From Odiellus spinosus (lineage: Eukaryota > Arthropoda > Arachnida > Opiliones > Phalangiidae), in contig OY987226.1 in assembly GCA_963920705.1 (NCBI GenBank), positions 34,425,199 through 34,489,198 on the forward strand: a DNA stretch of 64,000 bases. Reading direction: 5' to 3'. Below the pieces are notes generated by a model. That model was not told where the DNA came from. It saw nothing but the letters and a program-made list of their open reading frames with translations, and did not search any database. Each line of letters starts with the position of its first letter. The first letter of the stretch is position 1. Position numbers and translations under genes: made by a program. Positions 11,847 through 23,161 of this stretch are shown here, one piece after another.

Positions 11847-14009
11847 ATGAGCGAGTGGATTGCTTGCAATAACTGTTATTGCCAACCCGGCGGCGTGGAT
11901 GTGGATAAACATTTTAACGTGACTAATTGCGGCCATATATTCTGCGACGAATGTTTGAATAAAGGTTAGTAAGTCGAAATTAATCTAATTAAAACTCTTT
12001 CTTTCTGACGAATATTTTTCTTTCCACAGCCGGTGGTCGAAAATGCTCAGTTTGTAAATCGGATTGCGACGTTATGGATCTGAGTTCCGAAACTTCCGAA
12101 GTTTGTTTCAAAAATATAACCATATTATAATAATTATCATTCTTCATTTTGTTCCATTTTTCCGTAGCTACGACCCGACGTAGCTTTGTATTTTAGCGAT
12201 CCGCTAGACATCCAAAGCAAGGCCTTGGAGGACGCTCAAAAAGTAGATACCAAATTAGCCTTAAAAATTAAGCCAAACTATTTTTAAAAATCCTCACCCA
12301 AAAGGTCTCAGAGTTCCAAAATAGTCATTTGTCTCGTCAACTCTCGTATCACAAGCGACTCTCGTCTAAAACTAAACAAATCGCGGATGAACATAACAAG
12401 ATCTACAAGAAAAAAAAGGAACTCGAAAGGTGAGCTGGAAAAACATTTTCGACTTAAAATACGAGTTAATTTTGTCTTTGTAGAACTCTAGAAAATTGCC
12501 TACAAAAACATGAGGAAGAAATAAAAAATCTTCGAAGGAAGATTGATTGTCTGCAGAGTGAAAATCTTGTTCAAAAAAAGGAAATTATCCGACTTCGGAA
12601 AAACGCGACGAGGATTGAAACGCCGCAATTTGGAAATTTCAGGTTGTAAATCAGTATTTAAATAATTTTTAATATTAAATTTATTGACCATGGTTAAATA
12701 TAAATTAAATTAACTTATTTTTAAAAAAGACTGATACTTCATGGTTTAACAACCTCAAAACTTTAATTTTTGGGGAGCTTTCGAGCACACACTCTCCTTT
12801 TCAACCCAGCTAATACAACTCAAAATTTTTAACAACACTATACAGGTTTATTTTTACAAACAAAAAAGGGGTGAAATAAACAACCGAGATCTGGGGGCAA
12901 ACCATGGCGACTTATTTCCCTTTACGTTTCCTGTTCTTACGGTCGAGAAAGGAATGCGTATCACCCCACCCCTTTACGTTGACGTTTCCCGCGTCCAAGT
13001 TTAACTTCCCGCGGTTCCTTTATAAAAAGGATCTCTTTAAAGGTCCGGCGAAACCAATTTTTTCCTGTTGTGGCTAAAGAAAAAAAATTGGTTTCGCCGG
13101 ACCTTTAAAGAGATCCTTTTTATAAAGGAACGCGGGAAGTTAAACTTGGACGCGGGAAACGTCAACGTTAAGGGGTGGGGTGATACGCATTCCTTTCTCG
13201 ACCGTAAGAACAGGAAACGTAAAGGGAAATGAGTCGCCATGGTTTGCCCCCAGATCTCGGTGGTTTATTTCCCCCCTTTTTTGTTTGTAAAAATAAACCT
13301 GTATAGTGTTGTTAAAAATTTTGAGTTGTATTAGCTGGGTTGAAAAGGAGAGTGTGTGCTTGAAAGCTCCCCAAAAATTAAAGTTTTGAGGTTGTTAAAC
13401 CATGAAGTATCAGTTTTTTTTTAAAAATAAGTTAATTTAATTTAAATAATTTGTCGCGAATTAACGCCGCTTTTAAACTACGTATCCTAGAGGTTCAGTC
13501 TTCCGGCCATCTAGTTTGGGAAACACTTATCCAAATCATAAAATGACGTTTTTTCCATTCAGCACCGCTTCCAATTTCGTCCGAGACTCTCGCATTACAT
13601 TGCCGCCAAATTTCGCTCCAAAATGTCCAGGTATGATCTCCAATTCGTAAAGGGAGCGGGAAACCTTTATAAATTAACCAAACTGGATAGAGATCGGGCT
13701 TTGGACGAGATAATCCCCCAAATATCAGTTAATCGTAGACTTCCCCCGAGCCGGATAATTTCGAATTAAAATAATGAGAAATATCTCGTTGAAAGCCGGA
13801 CCTCTAAAACTGGATATAAACCTAATTTACGATTAATTTCCTAATTAGATCCGGAAAGTAACGGTTTCAAAACCCCTGACCAACCGATAAGGACTGATCC
13901 GTGCAATTTGAGGGTAAGATAAAATCATTCGCTTCCCGATAAACTTCTCGATTTTTTTTTACGAAATTCTGAATCATAATTTCAGAAAAAAAAAATCGAA
14001 CTTTCGTAA
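11847..14009 (+). CDS. RNF212/Zip3-family meiotic RING protein, probable SUMO E3 ligase
   Basis: The family promotes meiotic crossovers by SUMO ligase activity on synaptonemal complex recombination sites. Eight exons join in phase to 234 residues: 11847-11964, 12030-12100, 12168-12242, 12305-12429, 12484-12642, 13563-13630, 13849-13913 and 13986-14009 (stop TAA). The N-terminus (MSEWIACNNC…) is a C3HC4 RING with ligands C7, C10, C28, H30, C33, C36, C45, C48; spacing and the short NCGHIFCDEC core match RNF212/RNF212B, Drosophila Vilya/Narya/Nenya and nematode ZHP-3. A Lys/Glu-rich coiled coil spans roughly residues 80-170, then a short polar tail. Exon 5 could read through its donor to a stop five bases later (alternative short isoform). 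Introns are 40-130 bp except the fifth, 0.9 kb, which holds a large palindrome. Assignment within the RNF212 group is uncertain, so no symbol is given. Confidence 0.87.
12704..13443. repeat. Near-perfect long palindrome in the RNF212-like gene, arms about 360 bp
   Basis: The sequence from about 12704 to 13062 is repeated as its reverse complement from about 13080 to 13443, with a spacer under 20 bp centred near 13072. Only a handful of mismatches and small indels are visible by eye, for example around 12885 versus 13265. There is no coding capacity. It lies wholly in intron 5, so a primary transcript would fold into one very long hairpin. Confidence 0.92.
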
Positions 14010-14037
14010 TAATGATTAGTTCGACGAGATAAAAAAA

Positions 14038-15546
14038 ATGTTTAAATTATTGTACAAAAAACTAAGTATATCTTTGAGAAAAAAAAAAAATGACACTTTT
14101 GTATAAAAAAAGTTTATAACGAAAGTTTATTTCTTTGAAAAAAAAAAAAAAAAAAAAATGTTCAAATTTTTGTACAAAAAAATAAGTATTTCTTTGAGCA
14201 AAAAAAAAAAAAGTCACTTTTGTATAAAAAATGTTAACGAAAATTTTTATTTTTTTGAAAAAAAAAAAAATGTTCAATTTTTTGTACAAAAAAATAAGTA
14301 TTTATTCGAGAAAAGTCTCTTTTGTATAAAAAATGTTAACGAAAATTTTTATTATTTTGAGAAAAAAAAAATGTTCAATTTTTTGTACAAAAAAATAAGT
14401 ATTTATTCGAGAAAAAAAGTCTTTTGTATAAAAAATGTTAACGAAAATTTTTTTTTTTGAAAAAAAAAAAAATGTTCAATTTTTTGTACAAAAAAATAAG
14501 TATTTCTTCGAGAAAAAAAAATGACTCTTTTGTATAAAAAACGTTAACGAAAATTTTTATTATTTTGAGAAAAAAAAAATGTTCAATTTTTTGTACAAAA
14601 AAATAAGTATTTATTCGAGAAAAAAAGTCTTTTGTATAAAAAATGTTAACGAAAATTTTTTTTTTTGAAAAAAAAAAAAAATGTTCAATTTTTTGTACAA
14701 AAAAATAAGTATTTCTTCGAGAAAAAAAAATGACTCTTTTGTATAAAAAACGTTAACGAAAATTTTTATTATTTTGAGAAAAAAAAAATGTTCAATTTTT
14801 TGTACAAAAAAATTAGTATTTCTTCGAGAAAAAAAAATGACTCTTTTGTATAAAAAACGTTAACGAAAATTTTTATTATTTTGAGAAAAAAAAAATGTTC
14901 AATTTTTTGTACAAAAAAATAAGTATTTATTCGAGAAAAAAAGTCTTTTGTATAAAAAATGTTAACGAAAATTTTTTTTTTTGAAAAAAAAAAAAATGTT
15001 CAATTTTTTGTACAAAAAAATAAGTATTTCTTCGAGAAAAAAAAATGACTCTTTTGTATAAAAAACGTTAACGAAAATTTTTATTATTTTGAGAAAAAAA
15101 AAATGTTCAATTTTTTGTACAAAAAAATAAGTATTTATTCGAGAAAAAAAGTCTTTTGTATAAAAAATGTTAACGAAAATTTTTTTTTTTGAAAAAAAAA
15201 AAAATGTTCAATTTTTTGTACAAAAAAATAAGTATTTCTTCGAGAAAAAAAAATGACTCTTTTGTATAAAAAACGTTAACGAAAATTTTTATTATTTTGA
15301 GAAAAAAAAAAATGTTCAATTTTTTGTACAAAAAAATAAGTATTTCTTCGAGAAAAAAAAAAATGTCTCTTGTATAAAAAACGTTAACGAAAATTTTTAT
15401 TTTTTTGAAAAAAAAAAAAAAAAAATGGTCAAATTTTGTACAAAAAAATAAGTATTTCTTTGAGAAAAAAAAAATGTCTCTTTTGTATAAAACACGTTTA
15501 TTACGAAACTTCATTTCTTTGAAAAAAAAAAAAAAAAAAAAAAAAT
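14038..15546. repeat. A/T-rich minisatellite, about 14 units of 100-112 bp
   Basis: Each unit holds 'tgtacaaaaaaataagtatt', a poly(A) run, 'ttttgtataaaaaa' and 'gttaacgaaaattttt'. Two unit types (…tatttattcgag… and …tatttcttcgag…) alternate through much of the block, giving a dimer of about 208 bp. It starts about 30 bp after the RNF212-like stop codon. Open frames in it are lysine/phenylalanine-rich artefacts of composition. Confidence 0.9.
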
Positions 15547-15782
15547 GTTTTACTGATAGAATAAATTGCGCCATTCACCTAAGACTCTATCGAAACCTTT
15601 CGTGAATCCTCGTTAAGCCTACTTCCCAAATAATTAAAAAACTGATTTCTTCTTCAACATTGGATTAGAAATGTTTTTAATAACGGAACCAATCCCAATT
15701 TAAACAGAAATTTTCTTCTCGCGGGCCTGGATGCGTTTTCCCTTTAAAGTTTAAACTAGGGCCGCGCTAGTCCCGTTTTTTG

Positions 15783-15836
15783 GGTCGCGAGTCCCGAGTA
15801 CTCGGTCGCGAGTCCGAGTACTCGGGACTCGCAACC
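15783..15836. repeat. 23-bp-arm palindrome
   Basis: Arms 15783-15805 and 15814-15836 are complementary with one mismatch, and each contains CGAGTACTCG, itself a palindrome. It is GC-rich in an otherwise AT-rich stretch. No function can be assigned. Confidence 0.8.
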
Positions 15837-16104
15837 TAAATATTTTTACCTAAATATTTGGCTTAATTTTAACGAATGTTAATAATAATAATAAAAATAA
15901 TAAATATGTCATCTGATAGATTAGAGTACGAGGAATCCGTTAGTGTTATTAAAATTAACGCAAGACTAATAGTTAATTAGTTATTCATTTAGAAAGTTAA
16001 GGCTAACTCATTTTTCAGATTAACGCGATAGCCAAAAATGCGTCTAGAAAATGGGGAGGTCTTGTTGTTTCTATACATATTTATACAGCCCCAATACGCT
16101 ACGG
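15837..16104. other. Unannotated AT-rich DNA
   Basis: No exon, RNA gene or clear repeat was recognised between the small palindrome and the start of the inverted duplication. Confidence 0.5.
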
Positions 16105-16439
16105 ATATAACTCGAATAAATTGTATTAACTAGTTTAGATTGGTTTTTAAAAGCGATTAAACTTGAAATCGAAATAAATAGTGTCCTATATGTTTCAAAA
16201 TATGGCGGGAAATTTCCTTGGCTCGGGATTGGTTACCGCTAGTTTCTATTGAAACTTAATTAAATTCGCGTTGATTTTTGTAAAAATTGACTAATATTAA
16301 ACGTAATCGTGATTATTTAATCGTTTCGTATCCGATATTTAATTTTTAAATTTAATTTATACCAAAATTATTCCAAATTAAAAAGTGTCATAGGTTTTTA
16401 GAAGTTGCATTCGCGTTCTTATTGGACGCTTACTCGGGG

Positions 16440-16720
16440 CAAGGAGGATCAGAGAAGGAGAGGAAATGTGGGGCTGCGTTGAGTTAGAGAGAGAAGAGCC
16501 AACCTCCCACTCGGGTGGAAAGGGGGGATAGGAAATTCTCGAGGTAAACTGTTGTCACGTGGTCGCTAGCTAGCGCGTCTCATAAAGGATTCGTTTTACC
16601 CACGCGACAACATTTTACCACGAAACTTCTCTACCCCCGTTCTCCCAGAGTGGGAGTTTAGGCCGACGCTGTAGGAACCGCGCCGTCCCCACATTTCCTC
16701 TCCTTCTCTGATCCTCCTTG
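16440..16720. mobile_element. Short TIR element (CAAGGAGGATCAGAG family), copy 1
   Basis: Terminal inverted repeats of about 34 bp begin CAAGGAGGATCAGAGAAGG and end with its complement. The host sequence CTCGGGG is present on both sides, a 7-bp target duplication. The paralogous site near 41133 has the target once, without the element. The interior carries a GCTAGCTAGC palindrome and no ORF. The superfamily is not assigned. Confidence 0.88.
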
Positions 16721-16753
16721 CTCGGGGTTGCCCGGCAAAATTCCGGTCGCGGC

Positions 16754-16985
16754 CAGAAACGGAAATAAGAATTTTTTCTTATTGGACAAATGTCCAGTAA
16801 CCCCCCTTAATAATTCAAAAGTTATCGGACATTTTACAAAATTACCGGTCAATGCTACATTTCCTGTATTGAAAAGTACTTTTTTTTATCGGCCATTTGT
16901 CCAGTGACCCCCTCTTAAAAATAAAAAGCTATCGGACATTTTTAAAATTTATCGGACAAATGACTTGTGCTGATTTTCGTCCCTG
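16754..16985. mobile_element. hAT-like short TIR element (CAGGGACGG family), copy 2
   Basis: This copy is in the opposite orientation, with ends CAGAAACGGAAATAAG and TTTCGTCCCTG. It is flanked by a perfect 8-bp duplication GTCGCGGC. The paralogous locus near 41112 has a single uninterrupted copy of the target. An 8-bp duplication and CAG-type ends fit the hAT superfamily. Confidence 0.9.
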
Positions 16986-17815
16986 GTCGCGGCTAGCAGC
17001 TAGCTGATTGGTTATGCGCTGTTCTTTTAGCTACTGGCGTCGGAGAAGTCGCGTTTCCTTTCGTTATCCAGTTTTTTTTTTACGTAACTAGTGTTAATTA
17101 AGTTTAATTAAGTTGAATTAGGATTCCGAAAGATAAAACTAAACGTAAAACGTTCGAAAAAATGCGCCATCGGGTAAACAATCCGGAAAAATAAGAATCG
17201 ATGGAAGTTGAAACTTTTATTACGGTAAGCCTTGGCCCCCCATTTTCTTTTTACAATGTTTTAGGAGGTGGGCGGCAATTTTAAAAATTGTCGAGGCAAA
17301 ACGTAATGTTTTTTTCTCGACCCTATTTGGACTTTTCAAGAATTACTTAGCGGCGATTTTTTTGCCGATTGTCGTTATCGGAAATCTCCTCCAATGCCAA
17401 AGAGATAAAATCGAGCGTCGCTGACGAAGGAAAGAAAGTTTCCCCATGTTTGACAATGACACGGCTCCTTCCCAAAATCAGAGGAGACGAACTTGGCGAG
17501 ATTTTAAAGTCCGAAGCGGACTGAAAAGAGCCAGTTCTTTAAATATTTATTCGTAAAGAAGTTTAAATCAAAACTCGCTCGAGGTAATTACATTTTTTTA
17601 TCACTCTTAAACTCCGTTTAATTCGCTCGCTTTAGACGTTGAAAGAGTCTTTATTTCGTCGTTTTAAAAAAATCTATCTCTCGTTTTTTGATTAAAGGAA
17701 AGAGATTGTAAAAAACTGGGAGATGAACCCGGACGATAAGCCGAAGGATAGAGAGACTCGAGCGTTAAAGTGGAAAAGGGCTTCCCTCGTCTAATTGCGC
17801 ATCTTACTCGGTGAA

Positions 17816-19129
17816 ATCTTTTCAGGTAATCTAGCGTTTTAGAGGGATGGGGAAACTCCAAAGAACCCCGTAGTTGAATATCCCGACTCGGGCCAAAAAA
17901 TGTTTTATTCAATGAATATTATTGGAAGGGAGAAAATGAAACGGGCTCGAAACGCTTTCAAATTGTAGTTTTTCATTCGATCCGTTACTTTTCCAAAGGT
18001 AAATAATCCATTTATCTCGTTTAAAGGAAATAAAAGTTGTTTAACTCATTAAGCTCGGGCCTAAATACTTTGTAAGGCTGTTTTACTCCTCGCTTCCAGC
18101 GTGAAAAAGCCCTATAGAGGGTTCCCACAGACCTGGAAAAGCTGGAAAAACCTGTGGGAAAGTCCCGGAATTTCAAAATTGCTCTAAAAAGTCAGGGAAT
18201 TTCAAAATTGCTCTAAAAAGTCGGAATTTTGAAATTGTTCAAAGGTCAGGGAAAAGTCAGGGAATTTTCATATTATTCAAAGATAAAATTGTGGAATGAT
18301 CTCATAGTATGGATTCAGTTAGACCAGGGAGGCTTCCATAAATATGTGTAAAAATGTATTATATGGGATCAGAGCCTTGAAAAAATTTATGGAAAGTCCC
18401 TATTGAGAAAAGCACTTTTTTTTACGAATACTTTCTCACAGCATACTGTCTAACGGAACAACTATTTTTGGGAAGAGGAGATTAGCGCAAGGAAGAGCTC
18501 CCGCGCCAATCTCTAGCAACCTTGGAGTTCTACTAATTTAAAGCTTTAAATTGGTAAGGGAAAAATGGTGTAGATGGTCAGGGAAAACCTGGAAAAGTCA
18601 GGGAATTTTGTTACGAAAACTCTGTGGCAACCCTGGCTATAGAGTAGGACGAGGTTTAGTGAGCTAAATAAGTTTTTATATCGCCTCCGAGGACCAGTGG
18701 ATTAAACGTTCGCTTAAATAGGCAATTTACCATCTACAGCTCATTACCCAATCTTTTATTTCTAAATAAACGCTCGTATTATAATGAAAACAGGCGCTTT
18801 ATCTATCGAGAGTAAGTTCCCCGTATTCCTTAGGCAAAACCTCCAAAAGCAAAAACTTCTAAAGGGGAGACCCTCTAAAAGGGCGGAAGTTTTACCCAGT
18901 AGGAAAAATAGCGTAACCTCTAAAAGCGGAAACTCTAAACCCCGGAACAACGTAGGCAAAACTTCTAAGAGCGGATCTTATAAAAAAAAAAAAAAAAAAA
19001 AAAAAAACAACAATACAAGTTCCGCTCTTAGAAGTTCCACTCTTTTAGGAGTTTCGTTTATAAATTGGTTGTTTTCCGCACAATTCCGTTTTATTTTGGG
19101 CATAACCTCTAAAAAGCAAAACCTCTAAA
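17816..19129. other. Degenerate repeats leading into the 15-bp satellite
   Basis: No gene is supported. At 18120-18620 degenerate copies of 'gtcagggaatttcaaaattgctctaaaaa'-like phrases recur, as in the DLST introns. At 18830-19130 'aaaacctctaaaag' and 'aaacttctaaag' phrases look like diverged forerunners of the satellite at 19130. A poly(A) run of about 26 sits near 18983. Confidence 0.6.
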
Positions 19130-21040
19130 ACATTTAAAAGTTCAGCGCTTAAAAGTTCAGCGCTTAAAAGTTCAGCGCTTAAAAGTTCAGCGCTTAAAAG
19201 TTCAGCGCTTAAAAGTTCAGCGCTTAAAAGTTCAGCTCTTAAAAGTTCGGCTCTTAAAAGTTCGGCTCTTAAAAGTTCGGCTCTTAAAAGTTCGGCTCTT
19301 AAAAGTTCGGCTCTTAAAAGTTCGGCTCTTAAAAGTTCGGCTCTTAAAAGTTCGGCTCTTAAAAGTTCGGCTCTTAAAAGTTCGGCTCTTAAAAGTTCGG
19401 CTCTTAAAAGTTCGGCTCTTAAAAGTTCGGCTCTTAAAAGTTCGGCTCTTAAAAGTTCGGCTCTTAAAAGTTCGGCTCTTAAAAGTTCGGCTCTTAAAAG
19501 TTCGGCTCTTAAAAGTTCGGCTCTTAAAAGTTCGGCTCTTAAAAGTTCGGCTCTTAAAAGTTCGGCTCTTAAAAGTTCGGCTCTTAAAAGTTCGGCTCTT
19601 AAAAGTTCGGCTCTTAAAAGTTCGGCTCTTAAAAGTTCGGCTCTTAAAAGTTCGGCTCTTAAAAGTTCGGCTCTTAAAAGTTCGGCTCTTAAAAGTTCGG
19701 CTCTTAAAAGTTCGGCTCTTAAAAGTTCGGCTCTTAAAAGTTCGGCTCTTAAAAGTTCGGCTCTTAAAAGTTCGGCTCTTAAAAGTTCGGCTCTTAAAAG
19801 TTCGGCTCTTAAAAGTTCGGCTCTTAAAAGTTCGGCTCTTAAAAGTTCGGCTCTTAAAAGTTCGGCTCTTAAAAGTTCGGCTCTTAAAAGTTCGGCTCTT
19901 AAAAGTTCGGCTCTTAAAAGTTCGGCTCTTAAAAGTTCGGCTCTTAAAAGTTCGGCTCTTAAAAGTTCGGCTCTTAAAAGTTCGGCTCTTAAAAGTTCGG
20001 CTCTTAAAAGTTCGGCTCTTAAAAGTTCGGCTCTTAAAAGTTCGGCTCTTAAAAGTTCGGCTCTTAAAAGTTCGGCTCTTAAAAGTTCGGCTCTTAAAAG
20101 TTCGGCTCTTAAAAGTTCGGCTCTTAAAAGTTCGGCTCTTAAAAGTTCGGCTCTTAAAAGTTCGGCTCTTAAAAGTTCGGCTCTTAAAAGTTCGGCTCTT
20201 AAAAGTTCGGCTCTTAAAAGTTCGGCTCTTAAAAGTTCGGCTCTTAAAAGTTCGGCTCTTAAAAGTTCGGCTCTTAAAAGTTCGGCTCTTAAAAGTTCGG
20301 CTCTTAAAAGTTCGGCTCTTAAAAGTTCGGCTCTTAAAAGTTCGGCTCTTAAAAGTTCGGCTCTTAAAAGTTCGGCTCTTAAAAGTTCGGCTCTTAAAAG
20401 TTCGGCTCTTAAAAGTTCGGCTCTTAAAAGTTCGGCTCTTAAAAGTTCGGCTCTTAAAAGTTCGGCTCTTAAAAGTTCGGCTCTTAAAAGTTCGGCTCTT
20501 AAAAGTTCGGCTCTTAAAAGTTCGGCTCTTAAAAGTTCGGCTCTTAAAAGTTCGGCTCTTAAAAGTTCGGCTCTTAAAAGTTCGGCTCTTAAAAGTTCGG
20601 CTCTTAAAAGTTCGGCTCTTAAAAGTTCGGCTCTTAAAAGTTCGGCTCTTAAAAGTTCGGCTCTTAAAAGTTCGGCTCTTAAAAGTTCGGCTCTTAAAAG
20701 TTCGGCTCTTAAAAGTTCGGCTCTTAAAAGTTCGGCTCTTAAAAGTTCGGCTCTTAAAAGTTCGGCTCTTAAAAGTTCGGCTCTTAAAAGTTCGGCTCTT
20801 AAAAGTTCGGCTCTTAAAAGTTCGGCTCTTAAAAGTTCGGCTCTTAAAAGTTCGGCTCTTAAAAGTTCGGCTCTTAAAAGTTCGGCTCTTAAAAGTTCGG
20901 CTCTTAAAAGTTCGGCTCTTAAAAGTTCGGCTCTTAAAAGTTCGGCTCTTAAAAGTTCGGCTCTTAAAAGTTCGGCTCTTAAAAGTTCGGCTCTTAAAAG
21001 TTCAGCTCTTAAAAGTTCAGCTCTTAAAAGTTCAGCTCTT
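19130..21040. repeat. 15-bp satellite, about 127 units of AAAAGTTCGGCTCTT
   Basis: The interior units are essentially identical. The left-edge units read AAAAGTTCAGCGCTT and the right-edge units AAAAGTTCAGCTCTT. Because 15 is a multiple of three, several frames stay open throughout, which is not evidence of coding. Confidence 0.97.
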
Positions 21041-21042
21041 AG

Positions 21043-21615
21043 AGATTTTATTTATTTTGAATTTCTTAAAAAAAAAACAAAAAACATTTCAAGTCATTGA
21101 AACATTTATGTTTTGAACTGGTACCGCTTCCCATTTGATGTTTTTGGGCAATCTACTCTAAATTCGAAATTAAGGAATTGAAAAGGGCCTCAATCCTAAT
21201 TTGACGCCTAAAACTCTGGTTAAGAAATACTAAGACAGATAAATAAATTCGTTAAGGGGGTGGGGTCTCATAGGGGCCAAATTTGAGACTCGAGCCTCAC
21301 CTTCAAAAATTCTGAAAATTTCGAATTTTTGGCCCAACAGTCTATCTACTTCGTATTATAAATGGGATCAATGAGACTGCATTTTCCAAATAATAATTTT
21401 TCATAGATGTATTACTACGATGCCGTTGAGGATATAATATAACCAGGGTTTTAGGCTTCAAATTAGGATTGAGGCCCTTTTCTGTTTCTTCATTACGAAT
21501 TTAGAGAAGATTGCCCCAGAAACATTAAATGGTAAGCGGTACCACTTCAAAAAAATGTTTGAATGACGTGAAAGTTTTTTTTTTTTTGTAACAAATTCAA
21601 AATAAATAAAATTCT
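21043..21615. repeat. Palindromic element, 0.57 kb
   Basis: The left half (tttatttattttgaatttct…, ctggtaccgcttcccattt, gggcctcaatcctaatttg) reappears as its imperfect reverse complement in the right half, ending near aaattcaaaataaataaa. The arms are about 200 bp and diverged. It abuts the satellite on its left. An inner sequence (21260-21345) is also repeated inverted at 21670-21790. Confidence 0.75.
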
Positions 21616-21639
21616 ACAATTTTGAAAAATATATATATA

Positions 21640-22080
21640 TTTTTTTTTTGCACTTTAAAATTGTTTCTCATTGATTCCGTTGATAATTCAAAGTAGATAG
21701 CTTGTTGGGCCAAAAGTATTAAATTTTCAGAATTTTTGAAGGTGACGCTCGAGTCTCAAATTTGGCCCCCATGAGAACCCCAAAAATTGAAATTATCTCG
21801 TTCTGTAATTTTTTCCCAGTATTTTAGTCTTCAAATTCGTATTCAGCGCCTCTTTTTCGTCTGTTATACGATTTTTTATTCATTTAAGTCTATTAATTCT
21901 CAAGAAATTAGAGAAAACCCAATTTGAAAATTTAAAATCCGAATTTATGCAAAAAAATTATAACTTGAGAAATAATTTTTTCTGGTATCTGAAACTTTGT
22001 AAATACTAGTTTCTTCCGCTTCTAGATCCGTAGAAAAATAATGCTTGAAATTTAAAATTAAGCCCATTTTCCTCAAGTTC
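21640..22080. repeat. Dispersed non-coding unit shared with 23230-23680 and 40130-40317
   Basis: The landmarks 'gcactttaaaattgtttctc', 'gtagatagcttgttgggcc' and 'tttggcccccatgagaacc' occur in the same order at all three places. At the other two copies this unit immediately follows the small MPQPP exon, so it is intron DNA of that gene or a duplicated remnant of it. Confidence 0.8.
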
Positions 22081-22990
22081 AATCTATGGGGAATGACGTC
22101 ATATTGTCCATTTTATTTAGAAAAGGTCACGTGATGAGCTATGAATTTTTAAAAATATGTAAATTTTCCATTGAATCCCATGTTATAGATATTTATCGTA
22201 TGCCTGCACATATATTTCAATTTCTCAGTTTTGGCTCATGGTAACTCTATGAAAATCTAACCAATCATGGTTCATTCTATGAGGAATGACGTCATATTGT
22301 CCATTTTATTTAGAAAAGGTCAGGTGATGAGCTATGAATTTTTAAAAATATGTAAATTTTCCATTGAAGCCCATGTTATAGATATTTATCGTATGCCTGC
22401 ACATATTTCAATTTCTTGGTTTTGGCTTATCCTAATTCTTTGAGAATCTAACCAATCATGGTTCATTGTATGGGGAATGACGTCATATTGCCCGTTTTAT
22501 TTAGAAAAGGTCACGTGATGAGTTATAAATTTTTAAAAATATGTAAATTTTCCATTGAATCCCATGTTATAGAGATTTATCGTATGCCTGCACATATATT
22601 TCAATTTCTTGGTTTTGGCTTATCCTAATTCTTTGAGAATCTAACCAATCATGGTTCATACTATGGTGAATGACATCATATTGCCCATTTTATTTAGAAA
22701 AGGTCACGTGATGAACTATTAATTTTTAAAAATATGTAAATTTTCCATTGAAGCCCATGTTATAGAGGTTTATCGTATGCCTGCACATATATTTCAATTT
22801 CTTGGTTTTGGCTTATCCTAATTCTTTGAGAATCTAACCAATCATGGTTCATACTATGGGGAATGACGTCATATTGCCCATTTTATTTAGAAAAGGTCAC
22901 GTGATGAGTTATAAATTTTTAAAAATATGTAAATTTTCCATTAAAGTCCATGTTATAGACATTAATCAAATTTTTAACATTGGATATTTT
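22081..22990. repeat. 193-bp satellite, block 1 (about 5 monomers)
   Basis: Monomers begin at about 22091, 22284, 22475, 22668 and 22861. Each contains AACCAATCATGGTTCAT, ATGACGTCATAT, GGTCACGTGATGAG and GCCTGCACATAT in fixed order. The block ends about 35 bp before a splice-acceptor-like TTCTAATTTCAG. Confidence 0.93.
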
Positions 22991-23022
22991 TTAACATTGG
23001 ATATTTAATTTTCTAATTTCAG

Positions 23023-23161
23023 AACGCTTGCTAGCGGCTCACAACCCTTTTGTCTCTCGCGGATCGTCCTCATCAACTGTCCACGGACGGAGGAATGCCA
23101 CAGCCCCCTTCACCCATGAGACCGCCCATGTTCGGCCAAGGAGCGCCACCACCACCCACGC
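23023..23161 (+). CDS. Single exon of an unidentified gene, copy 1 (proline-rich start)
   Basis: A strong acceptor (TTCTAATTTCAG) precedes the exon and a consensus donor (C|GTAAGTACC) follows it. Reading from the ATG at 23095 gives a 22-residue proline-rich start, MPQPPSPMRPPMFGQG…, that runs open into the donor with one base of the next codon; an in-frame stop precedes the ATG. It therefore looks like a 5' UTR plus start-codon exon. The same exon with one visible base change occurs at 39934-40072. No further exons were recognised, so it may be a stranded fragment. I do not recognise the protein. Confidence 0.5.

Larger units (their letters stand above)
16105..17815 (+). repeat. Inverted segmental duplication, copy A (with two nested insertions)
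   Basis: This stretch matches the reverse complement of 40318-41461 over its whole length except two insertions (16440-16720 and 16754-16985) and a few small indels. Matching landmarks are 'gtgtcctatatgtttcaaaatatggc' split around 16185, 'gttgcccggcaaaatt' at about 16727, and the block 17221-17425. Copy A is interrupted by stops where copy B has an open frame, so no coding function is supported. Confidence 0.88.

Noticed and set aside
14158..15605. Several Lys/Phe-rich frames on both strands
   Set aside because: They are products of the A/T-rich minisatellite.
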